64,000 bases of DNA from Liquidambar formosana (lineage: Eukaryota > Streptophyta > Magnoliopsida > Saxifragales > Altingiaceae), in NCBI GenBank assembly GCA_039720395.1, contig CM077823.1, forward strand, positions 7,306,909 through 7,370,908, read 5' to 3'. Both the position numbers and the translations under genes were made by a program. A model generated the notes under the pieces. The model saw only the letters and a program-made list of their open reading frames with translations. It was not told the DNA's origin and made no database searches. Shown one piece after another: positions 1-10,132 of the stretch (position 1 is its first letter; each line of letters starts with the position of its first letter).

Positions 1-2
1 AA

Positions 3-210
3 AGCCGTTACAATGAGGAAGGAGTTCATCCGCATCTAAAACGCATGAGCAAAATCGTGTGCAACAAAATTGGCTTCAAGTGGAATATTCATTGCATTTT
101 ACAAAAGGCAGCTCCATCGATGACAGAAATCATGCAGGCCAGGGCCCAGAAAACTATGGACAAAGCGGCAGGGTCCAAGGAGAAATCTTGCAGGGGCTGG
201 ATCACAAGCA
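3..210 (+). other. Possible exon end of an unrecognised gene at the left edge
   Basis: The third frame is open from the window edge to about 293, and a GT follows AGCAAG at about 211, so this could be the last part of an exon cut by the window boundary. The residues (basic, with several Lys and Cys) match no family I recognise. The downstream part of the frame is AT-rich repeat DNA and is unlikely to be coding. This is a weak call made only on frame and composition. Confidence 0.15.
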
Positions 211-215
211 AGGTA

Positions 216-398
216 TACACCTTAAAACATTATTTTGAACAACTTTGTAAAAGAAAGTTTATCCTAAATCTATCGTTTAAATATATTTTTTAGCCATTTA
301 TAACCTTTATTTCATTTTTTACCAAAAAGTCTACCTAAACGATAAATTTTGGAAAAACTTTCTTTTGCAAAGTTGTTCAAAATAATGTTTTCTAGTAG
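216..398. repeat. Fold-back (MITE-like) repeat, copy 1
   Basis: Two arms of about 37 bp are inverted copies of each other: acattattttgaacaactt near 220 and its complement near 375-395. Between them lies a short AT-rich core. A diverged second copy lies at 27750-27937, and similarity to it runs past the arms. No coding capacity is visible, so this is probably a non-autonomous DNA transposon. Confidence 0.6.
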
Positions 399-1352
399 AC
401 TAAGCGACCGGTTTTTGTAAAAACCTTTTACATTTTTCATGAAATCTTAAAAACCAAAAGGAAATGGGTGGGCTGATAAAAATGGGGGGTTGCAATAGCC
501 ATTCCCACCTCTAAAACGTGTTTATGACACACACTTAAATAGTTGGAAAAATATATCCAAAAAAAAAAAAACGTTCAAAACACATTTTTTATTTTTTTAA
601 TGGCAAAAAATTAAAAAGGCCAGACACGCCCAGACAAGCAACCTAAGAACGTTGCCAAGGGTAGTAATTATTTTTGTAAGGTATTTTAATTAGCAAGCAA
701 AATGAAAGCTTTTTTGACTTGCCCACTGACCTATCCAAGTGAATGGTTCAGGGGTGTTAGTTATTTTTCAGCTAATTTTGATTTTAATTTTGATTAATAA
801 TTTTTCTTTTTTTAATTATTTGGTGGAGAGAGAGAGAGTAGGAAGGGCGATGCTATATGTAACACTATAATACAGCACCGGCTGTCGCAATGGACTTCTT
901 CTAGCGATACTAAATAACTTGGAATGTGTTTTTGTCAACAAACTCATAGTACGTCAGGCACTGTTTATAAAATTTCCCGATAGTAATGGTGCATAAAGAG
1001 AAGGAAAGAGTCAATTTTTAAACTAAAAATAATTTAACTAGTGAACATTAAGTAATAAAATATAGCTAACCAAAATAACAATAGGTAAAATAACTAATCC
1101 TAATCCATTGATGAAAGAAAAATATAATTTGACTAACTAAAATAGTCAAGGAATTAGATAACTATGTCATTCGAAAGTGCTCTAATTGACTAAAAAAGCA
1201 TCCCCAAAAACTCCATGCAGAAACAAAAAGCAGCTACATGCACCAGTAACTAGAAAAAAAGAAGCACAGCCACAATCAGGGGAGCCGTTTCCTTAATTTC
1301 ATGTGAATCCCATGTGAGATTTTCACATTTGGACCCCAAACGATTGACTAAT
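399..1352. other. AT-rich intergenic DNA
   Basis: There is no open frame of note. The stretch holds poly-A and poly-T tracts and a short GA run near 826-838. I see no recognisable gene or element here. Confidence 0.5.
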
Positions 1353-1690
1353 GGATAATACTTGACTCCTTCTCATAGTGGAGGAGCAACTCCTTCTCCT
1401 TTCCGCTCATATTATGCCACATGTCCAACATAACAAATAAGAATTTATTGTATACATGTATTCCTATGTTATGTTATTATAGATATCAGTCCATGTATAT
1501 ATATATTTATGTGTCCAAATGAATATGAATATGTGTCAATATATTTGTATTCACAGTCCACATGTGCATATCCACGTATGTATCCATATTTTTTAAAATT
1601 AATTATAACACGTAACATGATATGAGTGGCATAATATGGGTGGGAGGGAAAAGGAGTTGCTCCTCCACTGTGAAAAGCCAATTATTATCC
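1353..1690. repeat. MITE with about 65-bp terminal inverted repeats
   Basis: The left arm (ggataata...gtggaggagcaactcctt...catattatgcca) is repeated inverted at 1630-1690. The 338-bp unit has an AT-rich core without coding potential. The flanks share ctaa, a possible short target duplication, but I cannot fix its exact limits. Confidence 0.65.
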
Positions 1691-1986
1691 CTAACAAATT
1701 ACTTTAAAGATCCCTCACCTTCTATATCTAATCTCTTTGAGGTCTCGTAAATATATTGCTTCTAAAATCGCACATGTTGATAACAAAAGTTGTCGATCAG
1801 CTTGTTTCATATAAACCACGATTCCTTATTGTTTATTATCGTAGTAGTTGGTGTTTTATTTTTTTATTTTTTTTAATAAAAAAAACAAAAAATTTAAAAA
1901 TCATAATATTATTCATTTATACTCCGAAAGAATCATATATTTATATGAAAACCAAGGTCGGTCACACAGATATATATATATATATA
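1691..1986. other. Host flank ending in a TA microsatellite
   Basis: AT-rich host DNA without a gene. It ends in an alternating TA run (about 1970-1986) that directly abuts the viral sequence. The right edge of the viral locus also abuts a TA run (22719-22731). Confidence 0.6.
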
Positions 1987-1990
1987 TCTG

Positions 1991-2030
1991 ATACCAACAA
2001 CACCCAGGAATGAAGATGCAGATATGCAAT
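1991..2030 (-). repeat. 40-bp inverted segment next to the viral primer site
   Basis: The 40 bp that normally lie just upstream of the primer site core (9895-9934 at the other end of block A) are present here in inverted orientation. They sit exactly between TCTG and CAAAGCC, which flank the same segment in direct orientation at 9891 and 9935. The segment ends in GAT/ATC, a 3-bp inverted repeat that leaves the breakpoints ambiguous by a few bases. Confidence 0.85.
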
Positions 2031-2168
2031 CAAAGCCATAGGAATAGTGCATATTGTTATCTGTATATCTGTGCATGCATATTTCAGGTGGGCAGTAGGG
2101 CAGAAGTGAGTAAGTCCCGTAGTAAGACCTTTACCTAAGTGTATGGTGTATAGAGACCATAGGTCGCA

Positions 2169-5100
2169 ATGTTTACTAGGATGATGTCAATGAGGTCAAC
2201 TGCTTCCTCTAGTGAGGAGACAGATATCCCTGAAGAGCGGGAATATATTGTAGACAATAGAAAACTTTGCAACTGGAAATTACCAAAAATACCTGCAACA
2301 GAGATTTATGAAGGCAATAGATTCTTCTCTGGGTTCAAAGTCCGAACCAGTGAAGAAACAATAGTAATGGATGGAGAACATAAGACAATATTACTCTTCA
2401 ATGAAGAAGTAATTAAAAGACATCTGGAAGACAACTATAAATTTCTACATGTAGGGTCAGTACAAGTCTGTGCTAAACCTTTAGGTAGAGATGGACTTAA
2501 CATGTCTCTATTCATGGCACTTAGAGACTGTAGGTTCAATAATTTTGAAAAAACAATGTTAGGTGGAATCCAATCTGGTCTCCATGCTGGACCAGTATAT
2601 TTTAACTGCTATCCGGATTTTACTATAAGTTTAGCAGATAAAAATATTTTGGATGCTCTAACACTAAATGTCAAAATTCACAATTCTGAGATGAAGGCAG
2701 GATCTCAACCTCTTGCTATCATTTACAGAATACAATACAGGGTGTATTCTACTTTGGTAAATACTCCTGTTGTCAAAAGAAGAAGTGAAAAAGGCAAAAC
2801 TGTTCTTCTGCAAAGTAACTTAAAAGATAAGGAAAATGCCATAATCCCCAAAACTTTAATATGGTCTGAGTTAAAATTCCCAGAAGAATGGAAAATTCCA
2901 GATGCTATTGAAGTTGTTCCTTCTGAGCAATTGCAAGAACAAACTAAGCAAACCACAAAGATTAAGCAAATGGTAGAATATTCGGATGGGAGTGCAGGGA
3001 TTAGATTTAATTCTCCCTTTACCCAGTCCTTTAGGCTACCAAATTCTAAGCCAATAATTACTGAAATTCCAGATTCTTCTCGAGCATCTTGCTCTTCAAG
3101 AGCATCTTGTTCAGCTGTACCTATAAGAATCTTTAGGCAAAATTCATCTTCGAGCTCTGAAATTCCAGATCTTGAACCTGAAACTCCCTTGGTAAATAAT
3201 AGGACTCAACCAAATTTGCAAGGAGTAAGAAACAGCAACATTTCTTACCCATATTATGAAACTGCAACAAATCATCAAGATGACAATTCTGAAGAAGAAT
3301 CTCAGAATATGTCGCCAACTAAAACAGAAATGGAAATACCACCAGGCATAATGATGCTTAGTATACCCTTTGTTATGAACAAAGATTTACTAAGAACAGA
3401 ATTTATGCTTGACAAAAACAAAGAAAAAAGAAGTCAATTCTTAGAAACACATGACAAAGACCAGCAAAGCCAAATACGTACACAATGGTATACGTATATG
3501 GAGAAGAATCAATTTCATATATACTTTTTTGAATGGTTCGAAAAAGTATATACTAAGGAAAAACAAATAAATGTAACAAGCAAAAATACGACTACTTGGC
3601 AATTAACTCCAAGTAATCAGTTGGTAGAATCTGTTCATCCACCCCTTGAACAGATTAAAATACCATATTATAAGGTAAGTGTTACAGCTGCACCTTATAA
3701 AGTCAAAACAGAAGAAGAAACTCAACCAACAGGGAAAGATATTAAAAATATCTTTGAACAAAATAATTATACAAATCAGCACATTAAGACAATCGCAGAA
3801 CAGTTAACCAGAGTTGAGAACCTGGTTCAACATGAAGCAATATTGCCAAATCAGCAGGATGAAAAACCCCTTTTCATTCCACATGAAATACCTAAGCAAT
3901 ATACTAGACAACTAGCTAAGGGACAATTACATGCTGAAATTCAAGAAAGGATTAGACTCCTTGATGATGTAATTGGCAAATCTGTGGCTCAAGATACTCC
4001 ACAGAAGCCCCATGCAAGTTCTAGTAAGGCAATTACTGTGATAACGCAAAATGATAATATCATTGAATCTGAAACAGAAGCTGATGATATTATGCAACAA
4101 TTTAAACAACAAGAAAATTCGGCTGTTAATGCTATAAGGTATGCTCAGCCTATAAGAAACGCTTATCAATATCCTTCTTTCCCAGATATGAAAATCGAAG
4201 AAAGAGGAAACTACCATCAAGCTTCATATCATGGAGGAACTATCTATGAATGGAACATTGATGGTCTAACACAATATCAGATACAGAATTTACTACACCA
4301 AATGACAATGGTAAGTTCTGCTTATCAGGCAAAAGACACAGAAATAACGGATCACGCCATAGCACATTCTTTAGTTGCTGGTTTTACTGGACAACTAAAA
4401 GGATGGTGGGATCACACCCTAACTCATCAAGAAAAACAGGCAATATTGTATGCTATAAAAACTGATCATCAAGGCAATATAATTAAAACTGAGGAAGGAG
4501 AAGAAATTGAGGATGCAGTCTCAACATTACTCTTCACAATCTCCAAACATTTTGTTGGAGATCCTTCTAAGTTAAAAGACACTACTGCAGAAATATTGGC
4601 AAATCTCAGATGTAAAAGATTAGGTGATTTTAAATGGTATAAGGACGCTTTCTTAACGAAGGTTTTCTTAAGACCAGATAATAATCAGCCTTTTTGGAAA
4701 GAAAAGTTTATATCTGGTTTACCAACGCTATTTGCAGAGACAATCAGAACAAAGCTCAAGGATCAGAACAATGGAATGATCCCTTGGGAGAAACTGACAT
4801 ATGGAGATTTAATTAGTACAATACATCAGGCTGGTATTGCCCAGTGTACTCAATTTAAACTCCAACAGCAAATGAAAAAAGAAAAAATTAGAAATAAACA
4901 AGAATTTGGTTCATTTTGTGAACAATTCGGGTTTACTTCCATAAAGACAAATCCCAAAAAATACCGTAAATCCTCTTCTAGATATCATAAAAAATCTCAT
5001 AGAAGGAGAACTCAAAGCAAACCATCCGATAATCAGTATTATCAGAAGCCAAATTCAAGTCAACAGAAAGATCATCACAGGCCAAATCCTAAAAAGCAAT

Positions 5101-7967
5101 ATAGGAAGAAATCCAATAAGAAACAATCTGTTGTTTGTCATAGATGTGGCAAACAGGGTCATTACAAAGCCCAATGTAGAGTAAAACAGACAATTAATGA
5201 GTTGCAATTTGATTCTGGATTATCTCCAGAGGAGATAAAAACCATGATCATAAGTGCAATATATAATTCTGACTCCGAATATGAGTCTTATTCTGGATCA
5301 GAAGAAGAAGAAAGACAAATTGATGAAATTCATCAAACAACAACATCAGATTCATCTTCTGAGTCTGAGCAACAATGCCAACAAAATTGCAATCAAAAGT
5401 GTTGTAATATGATTAAAAGTAATATTAATCATGAACAACAAACTCTTTTATTAGATATCATTGATAAAATGACTGATCCAATTTTAAAAAGAGAATATTT
5501 GCAAAAACTGCAAAACACAATGAGTAAAGTGCAACAAAAGCCCAAAAGGATTTATAATTTGCAAGAAATCCTTAATGAAAAATATCAAAAGCAACACACA
5601 GAAGAAATTTCTGTGCAGGATATGAAACAAGAAATTAAGCAAATGAAAAATGACATAAAAGAATTAAGACAACACTCTAGTTTGCAAAATTTAAATATTG
5701 AAGTTCTACGACAACAGATTTGTCAGTTAGAACAGCAACAGGCTTCTACAAGCAATGGCAGGCAGCTTGTCACTCATGAAGCTGAAAATGACAATATCAC
5801 CAAGGAAAGGGAAAACTTAGGTGAAGAAAATTTTGTTCAACTTCTTAAGCAAATAACATATCAAAAGTGGAATACTACCATAAAAATTATGGTACAAAAT
5901 CCACAAGACAAAGATGATAAATATATACTGGTCATAACTGCATTGATTGATACAGGTGCAGATATGAACTGTATACAAGAAGGGATTATTCCTTCAAAAT
6001 ATTACAAAAAGACAAAAGAAGAATTAAGTTCGGCTAGCGGTGCTAAACTTAATATCAGATATAAATTAGACAACGTCCATATATGTAATGAGGGAACTTG
6101 TGTTGAATCAACATTTATCCTTGTTAAAAATCTGAGTAGAGAAGTAATATTGGGTACTCCTTTTATTACTTGTATTCAGCCTTTTAGCGTTGATACAACA
6201 GGAATAACCTCTTACATTAAAGGCAAAGAAACTAAGTTTGAATTCCTTAATCCTCCTTCGGTCAGGGATGTAAACTTACTAAAAGAACAATTTGTTCATC
6301 AAGAAGACCAAGTTAATCTAATTGCAAAAAAGACAAAACATCTGAATTATCTCAAGCAAGAAATTCAGTACAAACAAATTGAGCAACAATTAAAAGATTG
6401 GAAGCTTCAATCCACAATAAGACAATTTGAAGACAAATTAAAAAACACAATTTGTTCTGATAATCCTCATACTTTCTGGCATAGGAATAAATATATTGTT
6501 CGTTTGCCATATGAGAAAGATTTTCAGGAAAGTCAAATCCCAACAAAAGCAAGACCGATTCAAATGAATCAGGAATTGCTTGAGATTTGCAAAAAGGAAA
6601 TCCAAGATTTGCTCTCTAAAAACTTAATAAGAGAAAGCCGCTCGCCATGGAGTTGTGCAGCCTTTTATGTGTTTAAAGCAGCAGAAATTGAGCGTGGTGT
6701 TCCACGATTAGTAATTAATTATAAGCCTTTAAATGATGCCTTACAATGGATAAGGTATCCTTTACCTAATAAAAAAGATTTATTAGGAAGGCTTAGCAAA
6801 GCAACAATATTTTCGAAATTCGATATGAAATCGGGTTTCTGGCAAATCCAAATTGCTGAAGAGGACAGGTACAAGACTGCTTTCACAGTCCCATTTGGTC
6901 ATTATGAATGGAATGTAATGCCGTTTGGCCTAAAAAATGCCCCTTCAGAATTTCAAAATATAATGAATGCAATATTTACACAACATACGGAATTTACTAT
7001 TGTATACATCGACGATGTATTAGTATCTTCCAAATCTATTGAGCAACACTGGAAGCATCTTAATACGTTCTTCCATTTAATTAAGCAAAATGGTTTAGCC
7101 TTGAGTCCTACCAAGATTAATCTTTTCCAAACAAAGATTAGATTTTTAGGACATCATATCTATCAGGGAACCATCATCCCTATAGAAAGGTCAATCCAAT
7201 TTGCAGACAAATTTCCAGATGAAATTAAGGATAAAAAGCAATTGCAAAGGTTTTTAGGGTGTCTCAATTATATTGTAGATTTTTACCCAAACCTTAGCCA
7301 AGAATGTGCCATTCTTAGGAGAAGACTTAGGAAAAATCCTCCTGCATGGTCGCAAGAATACACAGACACAGTCAAAAGGTTGAAACAGAGGGTTAAGCTT
7401 CTTCCCTGTCTTAGCCTAGCAGACCCGCTGGCATTTAAGATAGTCCAGACCGATGCTTCAGATATAGGTTATGGGGGAATTCTTATGCAAAGGGTAGACA
7501 ACATAGACAAAATAGTCAGGTTCACATCTGGCACATGGAACACAGCACAGGCAAAATATTCTACAATTAAAAAAGAAATATTATCTATAGTTTTGAGTAT
7601 TTCAAAATTTCAAGATGATATCTTAAATCAAAAATTTCTACTACGCGTAGATTGTCAAGCTGCAAAACCCGTTTTGAAAAAAGATGTTAAAAACATTGCT
7701 TCAAAACATATTTTCGCCAGATGGCAGGCAATACTTTCAGTTTTCGATTTTGATATAGAATATATTAAAGGAGAAAACAATTGTGTCCCTGATTTCCTCT
7801 CTCGCGAGTTCCTACAGGGTCACCTATCCAAAGAACAGGGCAGTTCTTCAGAATGCCCAGACAAAACAAAGCCAAAGCTAAAACCTCTCAAGGGCAATCA
7901 ACCTTGCAAAATCAGCCAAAAGGCCAAAATCAAGCAACAGGGTCATCCACCCAGCCAAAGGCAATAG
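2169..7967 (+). CDS. Viral polyprotein ORF1 (movement, coat, protease, RT, RNase H), block A copy, uninterrupted
   Basis: 1932 codons without a stop. Residues about 25-230 resemble the 30K movement-protein superfamily (GPVYFNCYPDFT and LDALTLNVK near 140-170). A coat-like region spans about 690-870. A basic stretch leads to a CCHC zinc knuckle, CHRCGKQGHYKAQC (990-1003). A predicted coiled coil lies at about 1150-1195. The aspartic protease has DTGA at 1261. Reverse transcriptase carries YIDD (1613-1616), and RNase H starts with DASDIGYGG at 1762. There is no integrase. The ATG follows a leader of about 140 nt after the primer site. ORF2 overlaps its end by 115 nt in another frame. Domain calls rest on motifs; the coat limits are inferred. 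Open frames do not show that it is expressed. Confidence 0.93.
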   Translation: MFTRMMSMRSTASSSEETDIPEEREYIVDNRKLCNWKLPKIPATEIYEGNRFFSGFKVRTSEETIVMDGEHKTILLFNEEVIKRHLEDNYKFLHVGSVQVCAKPLGRDGLNMSLFMALRDCRFNNFEKTMLGGIQSGLHAGPVYFNCYPDFTISLADKNILDALTLNVKIHNSEMKAGSQPLAIIYRIQYRVYSTLVNTPVVKRRSEKGKTVLLQSNLKDKENAIIPKTLIWSELKFPEEWKIPDAIEVVPSEQLQEQTKQTTKIKQMVEYSDGSAGIRFNSPFTQSFRLPNSKPIITEIPDSSRASCSSRASCSAVPIRIFRQNSSSSSEIPDLEPETPLVNNRTQPNLQGVRNSNISYPYYETATNHQDDNSEEESQNMSPTKTEMEIPPGIMMLSIPFVMNKDLLRTEFMLDKNKEKRSQFLETHDKDQQSQIRTQWYTYMEKNQFHIYFFEWFEKVYTKEKQINVTSKNTTTWQLTPSNQLVESVHPPLEQIKIPYYKVSVTAAPYKVKTEEETQPTGKDIKNIFEQNNYTNQHIKTIAEQLTRVENLVQHEAILPNQQDEKPLFIPHEIPKQYTRQLAKGQLHAEIQERIRLLDDVIGKSVAQDTPQKPHASSSKAITVITQNDNIIESETEADDIMQQFKQQENSAVNAIRYAQPIRNAYQYPSFPDMKIEERGNYHQASYHGGTIYEWNIDGLTQYQIQNLLHQMTMVSSAYQAKDTEITDHAIAHSLVAGFTGQLKGWWDHTLTHQEKQAILYAIKTDHQGNIIKTEEGEEIEDAVSTLLFTISKHFVGDPSKLKDTTAEILANLRCKRLGDFKWYKDAFLTKVFLRPDNNQPFWKEKFISGLPTLFAETIRTKLKDQNNGMIPWEKLTYGDLISTIHQAGIAQCTQFKLQQQMKKEKIRNKQEFGSFCEQFGFTSIKTNPKKYRKSSSRYHKKSHRRRTQSKPSDNQYYQKPNSSQQKDHHRPNPKKQYRKKSNKKQSVVCHRCGKQGHYKAQCRVKQTINELQFDSGLSPEEIKTMIISAIYNSDSEYESYSGSEEEERQIDEIHQTTTSDSSSESEQQCQQNCNQKCCNMIKSNINHEQQTLLLDIIDKMTDPILKREYLQKLQNTMSKVQQKPKRIYNLQEILNEKYQKQHTEEISVQDMKQEIKQMKNDIKELRQHSSLQNLNIEVLRQQICQLEQQQASTSNGRQLVTHEAENDNITKERENLGEENFVQLLKQITYQKWNTTIKIMVQNPQDKDDKYILVITALIDTGADMNCIQEGIIPSKYYKKTKEELSSASGAKLNIRYKLDNVHICNEGTCVESTFILVKNLSREVILGTPFITCIQPFSVDTTGITSYIKGKETKFEFLNPPSVRDVNLLKEQFVHQEDQVNLIAKKTKHLNYLKQEIQYKQIEQQLKDWKLQSTIRQFEDKLKNTICSDNPHTFWHRNKYIVRLPYEKDFQESQIPTKARPIQMNQELLEICKKEIQDLLSKNLIRESRSPWSCAAFYVFKAAEIERGVPRLVINYKPLNDALQWIRYPLPNKKDLLGRLSKATIFSKFDMKSGFWQIQIAEEDRYKTAFTVPFGHYEWNVMPFGLKNAPSEFQNIMNAIFTQHTEFTIVYIDDVLVSSKSIEQHWKHLNTFFHLIKQNGLALSPTKINLFQTKIRFLGHHIYQGTIIPIERSIQFADKFPDEIKDKKQLQRFLGCLNYIVDFYPNLSQECAILRRRLRKNPPAWSQEYTDTVKRLKQRVKLLPCLSLADPLAFKIVQTDASDIGYGGILMQRVDNIDKIVRFTSGTWNTAQAKYSTIKKEILSIVLSISKFQDDILNQKFLLRVDCQAAKPVLKKDVKNIASKHIFARWQAILSVFDFDIEYIKGENNCVPDFLSREFLQGHLSKEQGSSSECPDKTKPKLKPLKGNQPCKISQKAKIKQQGHPPSQRQ

Positions 7968-9268
7968 CAAAGAAAAAATGGTTCGAGGATCTCCAAGAAG
8001 AAGAGGAGATGCTTGAACAATACAAGCAACAACAACTTTTGAAACAGCAACAGCAACAATCTCCAATCAATAAGTCACAGACTTATTCATTGGCAGCTTC
8101 CAGCGTTAGGAGCGGTGGCAAGTACATTGCAACTTCTTCTAAATCTGAGGAGCCATTAGGAGCTTTTGCTCCTTCTTCGCAATTTCTTTTAAAAGACAAA
8201 GAAGAGGGCAATTTTCGCAAAACTCGCAAAAACCACAGCCCTTATTTTGAAAAAACCTCTACCTTAGACATAATGGTCTTGGAAAATGAGTTTTCGCAAT
8301 CGGATATCTCTGATATCTTGGAATCCTATTTTCCGCCCGGATTCCATTTCAAGACAAATGATTTTCGCAAAGACCAGCAATGGTACCAATATGTTTTAGA
8401 AAAAGGAACCAAATCGGCCATTTTCAAACATAATAGGCCTGAAAATGATAAATCCGATGTTTCCTATTCTACCTGTCAAATTTTGAGGGTTCTTAGTCCT
8501 TCTGACTGGGGGCAACCTCTTTACCAACCCAGACCACTTCCTGGCAATATTCTGCCTAATCTCTATAATTACTTTGATTATGAGAAGGCATGGCAAAATT
8601 CTTTCTTTATACAAAATAAGATCAACCGTCATTCATGGATGATCTATTTTGACCAGAAATTTGACATCGAAGCAATACCCTTATGGTTTCTTACGTGGTG
8701 GTCATACTTCGGCCCCATTCAAGAAATCCTCCCAGAACAACCAATCAACATTAGTAAGTCATATACTTACTATGAGCAACATATCCAGCCAAAAATCCAT
8801 TTGCAAAAATTCCCAAAACTGTTCCTATTCTATGCCCATTTTGGTCTGGCATGGATTATGTTTTGGCGTTATGAATATACAGGTACACAGCAATGGCCCT
8901 GCATAGGGAGATCCTTCCATGTCAAATGGTGGGATAATGCAAAGACGGACCATATTACTCCTGAAGCAATTCAGAAATGGTTCCAGAAACATCCTGCAAT
9001 TCAATCCACTATAGGGGATTCATCCAAGGCTCTCCTGTCAAAAAGTCAACTGATAGCAAAGTTAGCAGCTGCTCCTCCCAACAGCAAAGAGCTGAAAGCT
9101 TATCTTCAAGATGCTCTGTCTTCACTCAATGAAGAAGATGATGCACAGGGTTCTTGCGCTTCAGTTAATTTGGGGGATGACAACGAAGATGACTGTTTTG
9201 GGATTCTTCCTTCTATTCCTCATCAGTCTTCAGGAAAAGACAAATTCACCGGCAGGCAATTTGATTGA
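7853..9268 (+). CDS. Viral ORF2 protein of unknown function, block A copy
   Basis: 471 codons, overlapping the end of ORF1 by 115 nt in a different frame. The N-terminal ~70 residues are rich in Lys and Gln with an acidic EEEE patch and a run of Gln (about residues 60-69), which looks disordered or coiled. The middle is rich in aromatic residues (many Trp and Tyr, residues about 170-370) and looks folded. The C-terminus is acidic. I recognise no enzymatic motif. A second ORF of about this size and position is known in florendoviruses, where its role is unassigned. The same frame stays open in all three long copies of the locus. Confidence 0.85.
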   Translation: MPRQNKAKAKTSQGQSTLQNQPKGQNQATGSSTQPKAIAKKKWFEDLQEEEEMLEQYKQQQLLKQQQQQSPINKSQTYSLAASSVRSGGKYIATSSKSEEPLGAFAPSSQFLLKDKEEGNFRKTRKNHSPYFEKTSTLDIMVLENEFSQSDISDILESYFPPGFHFKTNDFRKDQQWYQYVLEKGTKSAIFKHNRPENDKSDVSYSTCQILRVLSPSDWGQPLYQPRPLPGNILPNLYNYFDYEKAWQNSFFIQNKINRHSWMIYFDQKFDIEAIPLWFLTWWSYFGPIQEILPEQPINISKSYTYYEQHIQPKIHLQKFPKLFLFYAHFGLAWIMFWRYEYTGTQQWPCIGRSFHVKWWDNAKTDHITPEAIQKWFQKHPAIQSTIGDSSKALLSKSQLIAKLAAAPPNSKELKAYLQDALSSLNEEDDAQGSCASVNLGDDNEDDCFGILPSIPHQSSGKDKFTGRQFD

Positions 9269-9619
9269 TAGCATCACATGACAACAAGTGCTAGCAATTA
9301 TCATGGCAGCAATCATTTTGGTCACATGGCAACAGTACCACTTTTGGTGCACTAAGCAGACAAAACCGGACAATCACATGGCAACACATTACTTTCGGTG
9401 CAAAAGTCAATAGTATTCCCCTCCAGCAAAAGCAACAGTATCTCCACTACCGACAAACAATACTCATCATTCACATGGTAACAGTATAAAGGCAGTCAAT
9501 AATACCCCTCTTTCGGTACAAAAGAAAGAAATCACATGGCAACAGTATCTCCACAAGGCAACAGTAGCAGCAATAAGACAACACCGACAGCCTGGCTCCA
9601 TGATTAGCTCTAGGCTCTC
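9269..9619 (+). promoter_or_regulatory. Viral intergenic region with repeated CACATGGCAACA motifs
   Basis: Between the ORF2 stop and the TATA box, at least five near-copies of tcacatggcaacagt occur (near 9276, 9322, 9372, 9472 and 9532), with variants ggtaaca and gacaaca. Shorter motifs such as ctttcggtac/gcaaaag are also repeated. Their clustering upstream of the TATA box suggests transcription-factor sites, which is inference. The same array appears in C (17690-18035), partly at 9981-10130, and partly in G. Confidence 0.6.
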
Positions 9620-9637
9620 TTCCCTTATATAAGGGAA
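9620..9637 (+). promoter_or_regulatory. Viral TATA box in an 18-bp perfect palindrome
   Basis: TTCCCTTATATAAGGGAA reads the same on both strands and contains TATATAAG. It lies about 300 bp upstream of the primer site, where a caulimovirid pregenomic RNA promoter is expected. The identical palindrome occurs at 17671-17688 (block C) and 22131-22148 (block G). Confidence 0.7.
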
Positions 9638-9928
9638 TGTAACTCATTGTAAGGGGGGTCGGAAATTGTTTGGCCATTAAGTAGTTTCCCTCCACTTGTA
9701 ATACCACTTCTACCATTCTCCACCTCCATTTACCTTGTAATACGACCATCAGGCAACCTTTGTCAGAAGCAATTGTAACTCCGCAATACTATATTGCAAA
9801 TTTGTAAGTTTTTATTTATATAAAAGCTTCTTTTATCTGCAATACTATTTCTTTTTGCAAAATTATTTTATTTCTATAATATATTTTCTTTCTGATTGCA
9901 TATCTGCATCTTCATTCCTGGGTGTTGT

Positions 9929-9941
9929 TGGTATCAAAGCC
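9929..9941 (+). other. tRNA-iMet primer-binding site, right end of block A
   Basis: TGGTATCAAAGCC matches the complement of the initiator tRNA-Met 3' end except for A in place of G at position 9. Block A continues 39 bp past the site, so A is terminally redundant with its own left end. Confidence 0.8.
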
Positions 9942-10132
9942 ATAGGAATAGTGCATATTGTTATCTGTATATCTGTGCATGGGAATACTATTGACTTTTG
10001 CACCGAAAGTAATGTGTTGCCATGTGATTGTCCGGTTTTGTCTGCTTAGTGCACCAAAAGTGGTACTGTTGCCATGTGACCAAAATGATTGCTGCCATGA
10101 TAATTGCTAGCACTTGTTGTCATGTGATGCTA

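Noticed and set aside
8396..8632. Opposite-strand open frames inside the viral ORFs (also 2723-2956, 3927-4220, 6352-6552 and their mirror copies)
   Set aside because: They lie fully inside ORF1 or ORF2, have no domain and recur only because the virus is repeated.
9471..9749. 92-codon minus frame in the viral promoter (mirrored at 17559 and 21982)
   Set aside because: It covers the TATA box and repeat motifs, and its conservation follows from near-identical copies, not coding constraint.
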